Source: Gammaproteobacteria bacterium
GTDB lineage: Bacteria > Pseudomonadota > Gammaproteobacteria > SZUA-229
DNA length: 10,367 bases
Direction: 5' to 3'
Assembly: GCA_026197015.1 (NCBI GenBank)
Contig: JAPHRB010000062.1
Span: 1-10,367, forward strand
The notes under the pieces: model-generated
The model's database searches: none
The model's input: only the letters and a program-made list of their open reading frames with translations
Told to the model about the DNA's origin: nothing
Shown here: positions 6,961 to 10,367 of the stretch, one piece after another
Layout: every line of letters starts with the position of its first letter
How positions within the stretch are numbered: the stretch's first letter is position 1
Made by a program: the position numbers and the translations under genes

Positions 6961-9722
6961 GAAACTGGGGAATTAATAAACGAGTTATGTTTCTGGCATT
7001 ATTGCCAACCTTACTAATCGCTTTAACACTTGCAACCTACTTCAGCTTCAACCGCTATACATATATTGAAGATGCCCTGCATATCAAAGGGCAACTTATT
7101 GCTGACAACCTGTCCCCAGCTACTGAGTATGGTGTATTTGCAGGAAACCTTGAAATACTAGAAAACCTGATTAGCAACACATTAAAGGAAAGTGATATAA
7201 CCAATATCACCATTAGTAATAAATACAATGAAGTTCTAATCAGCCGCACACGAAAGATAAGCCCTCCTAAGACGGTTCTACCCATATTCATAAATCCAGA
7301 AGAATTTACATATACTGCAAAAATTACGGGAAGCGATTTAAATGTTTCAGACTATGACGAACTTTTTGTAGACAATACGACAACGTCAGTTCCATCAAGC
7401 ACATTAGGTTATGTTCATGTCACATTAAATAACCAGTCGACGCAAATCCAGCAGATAGATAGTTTAATTAAGGGTTTTTTAATTACATTTTTTGGATTAT
7501 TAATAACGGTATTTCTAGCTATCAGCATTAGTAGAAGCGTAGTTAAACCAATCCAACGGCTAACCGATGCGGTTAAAAGAATTGCTCAGGGTGAGTTAAA
7601 TACACGCATAAAAATAGACAGTGGTGGAGAAATCGGCTCGCTTGAAGAAGGTGTAAATAAAATGGCAAGCGAAATGCAGTTAATTCGTGCTGAGTTATTA
7701 AACCAGGTAAACAACACAACAGCAGATTTAAAGAAAACCCTGGAAGAACTTGAAATCCAGAACATTGAAATTGACCTGGCAAGAAACCAGGCGCTCTCCG
7801 CAAGCAAGATAAAATCTGAATTTCTAGCCAATATGAGTCATGAAATTCGCACCCCTATGAATGGTGTCATTGGTTTCACAGAACTACTGGGAAAAACAAA
7901 ATTAACAGATGAACAAGATGATTTTGTAAATACAATACGCAGCTCGGCAAGTAGTCTACTAACCATAATAAATGACATTCTAGACTTCTCAAAAATAGAG
8001 TCTGGAAAACTTAATATTGAAAACATTAATTTCAATCTAGATGATGTAATGGATGAAATCATTAGCATGTTTGCACCTATGGCTTACCAGAAAGACATAG
8101 AACTAATTTATCATCCTTCGTCAAAGCTACCAGAAAACATTTCAGGAGACCCTTCACGCATTCGTCAGATTTTAATAAATTTAATTAGCAATGCAGTAAA
8201 ATTCACACAAACTGGACATGTTATTATTCGTGTCATTGTAGAAACTCTTCCAAATAAAGAAAAAATCATTCGGTTTACTGTAACCGATACTGGCATGGGC
8301 ATGGACGAGTTAAGTAAACAACGGTTATTCACTGCGTTTACTCAGGCAGATACCTCGATCAGCCGCAACTTTGGCGGCACTGGTCTTGGATTAGTGATCT
8401 CTCGAAAGCTCGCCGAATTAATGAACGGTGAAATTGGTTTTGAGAGCAATTTACACAAAGGCTCCAGCTTCTGGTTCACGGTCCCATTATCATCAAATCA
8501 AGTATCACCAAGTCAAGTGGTGAACAGCACTGAATATAAAGTTATACTCTTTGAATCAATTGATCAGCATAAAATTTCAAGCCGTGCTTTATTAAATAGC
8601 GTCGGTTTAGAAACCATAGAAACGAGCCGCATTGAGAAGATCCCTGAGATACTTACAACTGATACAGATAATAAAATTGTAGGCATTGTAGCAGGCATAA
8701 ATAGAGGCAACCTGAATAATACTGCACTACTAAGCAGCCTGGCTAAAACACTTTTAAAAACAGAGCTTCCATTTATCACATTCGCCAGTATATTCGACAT
8801 TAATGATGCTCAGACTTTAACTCGTCTGGGATTCAAAAAAATAATTTACCGCTGTTCCAGAACCAGTTTAATTAAAAATCTGATTCAATCCACATTCAGT
8901 GCAAACAAGAAAGAAATGAATATGACAATAGCCAGAGCTACTGAACCTGTTAACAAGCCTCAGCTATCTCATATTAAAGTCCTTTTAGTTGATGACAATA
9001 AAATAAATCTTAAATTAGCTAAAACACTATTAGAAATACAGGGTATTAAGGTAGTTACTGCTGAAGATGGAGAAGAAGCCGTTGAATGCGCTAGCCGCGA
9101 ATATTTCCATTTAATATTTATGGACTTACATATGCCAAAACTGAATGGTTTTTCAGCTGCAAAAGAAATACGCAAAACTGATAATCCCTGCAAACAAACA
9201 ACTATCGTTGCCTTAACTGCTAATGCAATGCCCGAAGAGCAATTACAGGTTTTTGATTCAGGTATGAATGATATTTTACTCAAACCAATTACAGAACAAC
9301 AATTACTCGATGTATTCACTCGCTGGATAGACACAGAGAACATTATTACAAATGATAAAAATGATGAGGGAACACCAATGAATGAAATATTTAATGCTAA
9401 ATTGGGTGTAGATTTAGCTGGCGGTAATGAACAATTGGCAAATGAACTACTCCCAATGTTAATCAGTGAGCTTCCTGCTCACAGAGAAAACTTATTGAAA
9501 GCTAAAAAAGAAAACATTACTGAAGACTTAAAGAAACATATTCATAAACTACACGGTGGTACAAAATATTGCGGTGTTCCAGATTTATTAGCGTCTTCTG
9601 CTAATTTTGAGCATATTATTGACCTTAAAGAATACGATAAAATCGATACTGGACTGGAAAGAGTCATTAATTCGATTGATAATTTGCTTGAATTTTACAA
9701 GGATAATTTTCAGCAACCTTAG
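6957..9722 (+). CDS. barA: Tripartite hybrid sensor histidine kinase BarA/GacS
   Basis: 921 residues, the usual BarA length. Order: membrane helix 1 (about 10-30); periplasmic sensor segment (31-170) with the BarA-like STEYG-type motif (SPATEYG, 53-59); helix 2 (about 171-192); HAMP (about 190-245); coiled coil (245-285); HisKA with the autophosphorylated H295 in FLANMSHEIRTPMN; ATPase domain with N-box N412, G1 box DTGMG (444-448) and NFGGTGLGL (471-479); a degenerate receiver-like segment (about 527-645); true receiver with D679/D680, phosphoacceptor D723, T754 and K776; and Hpt with H866 in HKLHGGTKYCG. All phosphorelay residues are present. In E. coli and Pseudomonas, BarA/GacS phosphorylates UvrY/GacA, which induces Csr/Rsm small RNAs that titrate CsrA. 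The response regulator is not in this window. The start overlaps the stop of the binding-protein gene by 4 bp. Confidence 0.95.
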   Translation: MRNWGINKRVMFLALLPTLLIALTLATYFSFNRYTYIEDALHIKGQLIADNLSPATEYGVFAGNLEILENLISNTLKESDITNITISNKYNEVLISRTRKISPPKTVLPIFINPEEFTYTAKITGSDLNVSDYDELFVDNTTTSVPSSTLGYVHVTLNNQSTQIQQIDSLIKGFLITFFGLLITVFLAISISRSVVKPIQRLTDAVKRIAQGELNTRIKIDSGGEIGSLEEGVNKMASEMQLIRAELLNQVNNTTADLKKTLEELEIQNIEIDLARNQALSASKIKSEFLANMSHEIRTPMNGVIGFTELLGKTKLTDEQDDFVNTIRSSASSLLTIINDILDFSKIESGKLNIENINFNLDDVMDEIISMFAPMAYQKDIELIYHPSSKLPENISGDPSRIRQILINLISNAVKFTQTGHVIIRVIVETLPNKEKIIRFTVTDTGMGMDELSKQRLFTAFTQADTSISRNFGGTGLGLVISRKLAELMNGEIGFESNLHKGSSFWFTVPLSSNQVSPSQVVNSTEYKVILFESIDQHKISSRALLNSVGLETIETSRIEKIPEILTTDTDNKIVGIVAGINRGNLNNTALLSSLAKTLLKTELPFITFASIFDINDAQTLTRLGFKKIIYRCSRTSLIKNLIQSTFSANKKEMNMTIARATEPVNKPQLSHIKVLLVDDNKINLKLAKTLLEIQGIKVVTAEDGEEAVECASREYFHLIFMDLHMPKLNGFSAAKEIRKTDNPCKQTTIVALTANAMPEEQLQVFDSGMNDILLKPITEQQLLDVFTRWIDTENIITNDKNDEGTPMNEIFNAKLGVDLAGGNEQLANELLPMLISELPAHRENLLKAKKENITEDLKKHIHKLHGGTKYCGVPDLLASSANFEHIIDLKEYDKIDTGLERVINSIDNLLEFYKDNFQQP

Positions 9723-9731
9723 GTTTAGTTT

Positions 9732-9754
9732 GGGACCTATTAACAATAGGTCCT
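9732..9754. terminator. Convergent barA/pdxJ hairpin, possible bidirectional terminator
   Basis: GGACCTATT (9733-9741) and AATAGGTCC (9745-9753) form a perfect 9-bp stem with a 3-base loop, extendable by one G-T pair (9732/9754). It lies 10 bases past the barA stop and 16 bases past the pdxJ stop on the opposite strand, just where a shared terminator is expected. Neither side has a proper T-tract, so termination may be weak, or the stem may mainly protect the 3' ends. Confidence 0.6.
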
Positions 9755-9769
9755 CTCCTGAGAATTCAT

Positions 9770-10367
9770 TTACATTCTTGCTTCCAACATTAGTCTTTTC
9801 ATAGCACTAACGGCTGGTTGCATGCCACAGAAAAGAGCTTCTGCAATGATCGCATGTCCAATATTTAATTCCTTAATATGAGGTATTGCCGCAATTGCTT
9901 TAACATTATGGTAGTGCAGACCGTGCCCTGCATTTACCTGCAGGCCTAAATCATGTGCAACATTAACTGCTTCGGCAATTTTTTTAAGGTGCTGCAGCTC
10001 TTCATTTTTATTTTCAGCATCCGCAAAATGACCGGTATGAATTTCAATTACAGGTGCACCACAGCGTTTAGCTGCCTCAATTTGACTTTGTTCAGCATCT
10101 ATAAATAAAGATACCCGCACATTAGATTCAGCTAATTGCTGGCATGCCTCTTTAATTCGAGTTTCCTGATTAGCCACATCTAGCCCACCTTCAGTCGTTA
10201 GCTCCTTCCTGCTCTCTGGTACCAGACAACAGTCTCTGGGCTGTACTTTGCTTGCGAAAGAGAGCATCTCATCAGTAACAGCCATTTCAAGATTCATGTG
10301 AGTTAACATCATATCTTTAAGCATCAAAACATCACTTTCCTGTATATGCCGGCGATCTTCGCGTAAA
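9770..10367 (-). CDS. pdxJ: Pyridoxine 5'-phosphate synthase PdxJ (partial, C-terminal 198 residues)
   Basis: PdxJ condenses 1-deoxyxylulose 5-phosphate with 3-amino-2-oxopropyl phosphate to pyridoxine 5'-phosphate, the ring-closing step of the DXP-dependent vitamin B6 route. The frame is open to the window edge, and reading there gives LREDRRHI, a conserved internal PdxJ motif. The gene therefore starts outside the window and about 45 residues are missing; the TTG/ATG near 10322-10327 is internal. Visible family motifs are MNLEMAVT (active-site glutamate), CCLVPE, TTEGGLDV, VSLFIDA, IEIHTG, VNAGHGLHYHNV and ELNIGHAII with a conserved histidine, ending MKRLMLEAR. The enzyme supplies the PLP precursor that CysM uses, though so do many pathways. 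In many gammaproteobacteria acpS follows pdxJ; here the next gene is the convergent barA. Confidence 0.96.
   Translation of the reverse strand, partial: LREDRRHIQESDVLMLKDMMLTHMNLEMAVTDEMLSFASKVQPRDCCLVPESRKELTTEGGLDVANQETRIKEACQQLAESNVRVSLFIDAEQSQIEAAKRCGAPVIEIHTGHFADAENKNEELQHLKKIAEAVNVAHDLGLQVNAGHGLHYHNVKAIAAIPHIKELNIGHAIIAEALFCGMQPAVSAMKRLMLEARM

Noticed and set aside
8969..9343. 124-codon open frame on the minus strand
   Set aside because: It lies opposite the BarA receiver domain, whose motifs are intact. It has no recognisable protein signature and is explained by the coding bias of barA.
10322..10327. Start of pdxJ at the TTG/ATG near 10327
   Set aside because: Conserved PdxJ sequence (LREDRRHI) continues in frame to the window edge, so these are internal codons and the gene is truncated by the window.

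Overview
The window looks like chromosomal DNA from a free-living-type gammaproteobacterium of moderate-to-low GC. The tripartite hybrid kinase BarA/GacS, CysM, RlmD and PdxJ are typical of that class, and the barA/gacS-cysM-rlmD neighbourhood resembles the one I recall from Pseudomonas and relatives. Genus cannot be read from the sequence. I see no tRNA, rRNA, CRISPR array, insertion sequence or phage gene.

Left part (1-3561, minus strand): a co-directional block, read from right to left. It holds cysM (cysteine synthase B), rlmD (23S rRNA m5U methyltransferase, [4Fe-4S] protein), an inositol-monophosphatase-family phosphatase that starts only 6 bp after rlmD, and the N-terminal 112 codons of a single-pass membrane protein with a Lys/Glu/Ala-rich stalk, cut by the window edge. 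In many relatives relA follows rlmD; here it does not.

Middle and right part (3703-9722, plus strand): the accessory-looking core. It has a TonB-dependent outer-membrane receptor, then a periplasmic protein of the ABC_sub_bind type with no permease or ATPase nearby, then BarA itself. The last two genes overlap by 4 bp (ATGA), and the receptor lies 81 bp upstream. The layout suggests one unit spanning outer membrane, periplasm and inner membrane, in which ligand capture could feed the BarA/UvrY-Csr pathway. This is an inference from gene order. A perfect 17-bp palindrome lies in the divergent region between cysM and the receptor. A GGA-rich leader precedes the binding-protein gene.

Right end (9770-10367, minus strand): the C-terminal 198 codons of pdxJ (pyridoxine 5'-phosphate synthase), convergent with barA. 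The two stop codons flank a perfect 9-bp hairpin that could end both transcripts. The acpS gene often found after pdxJ is absent.
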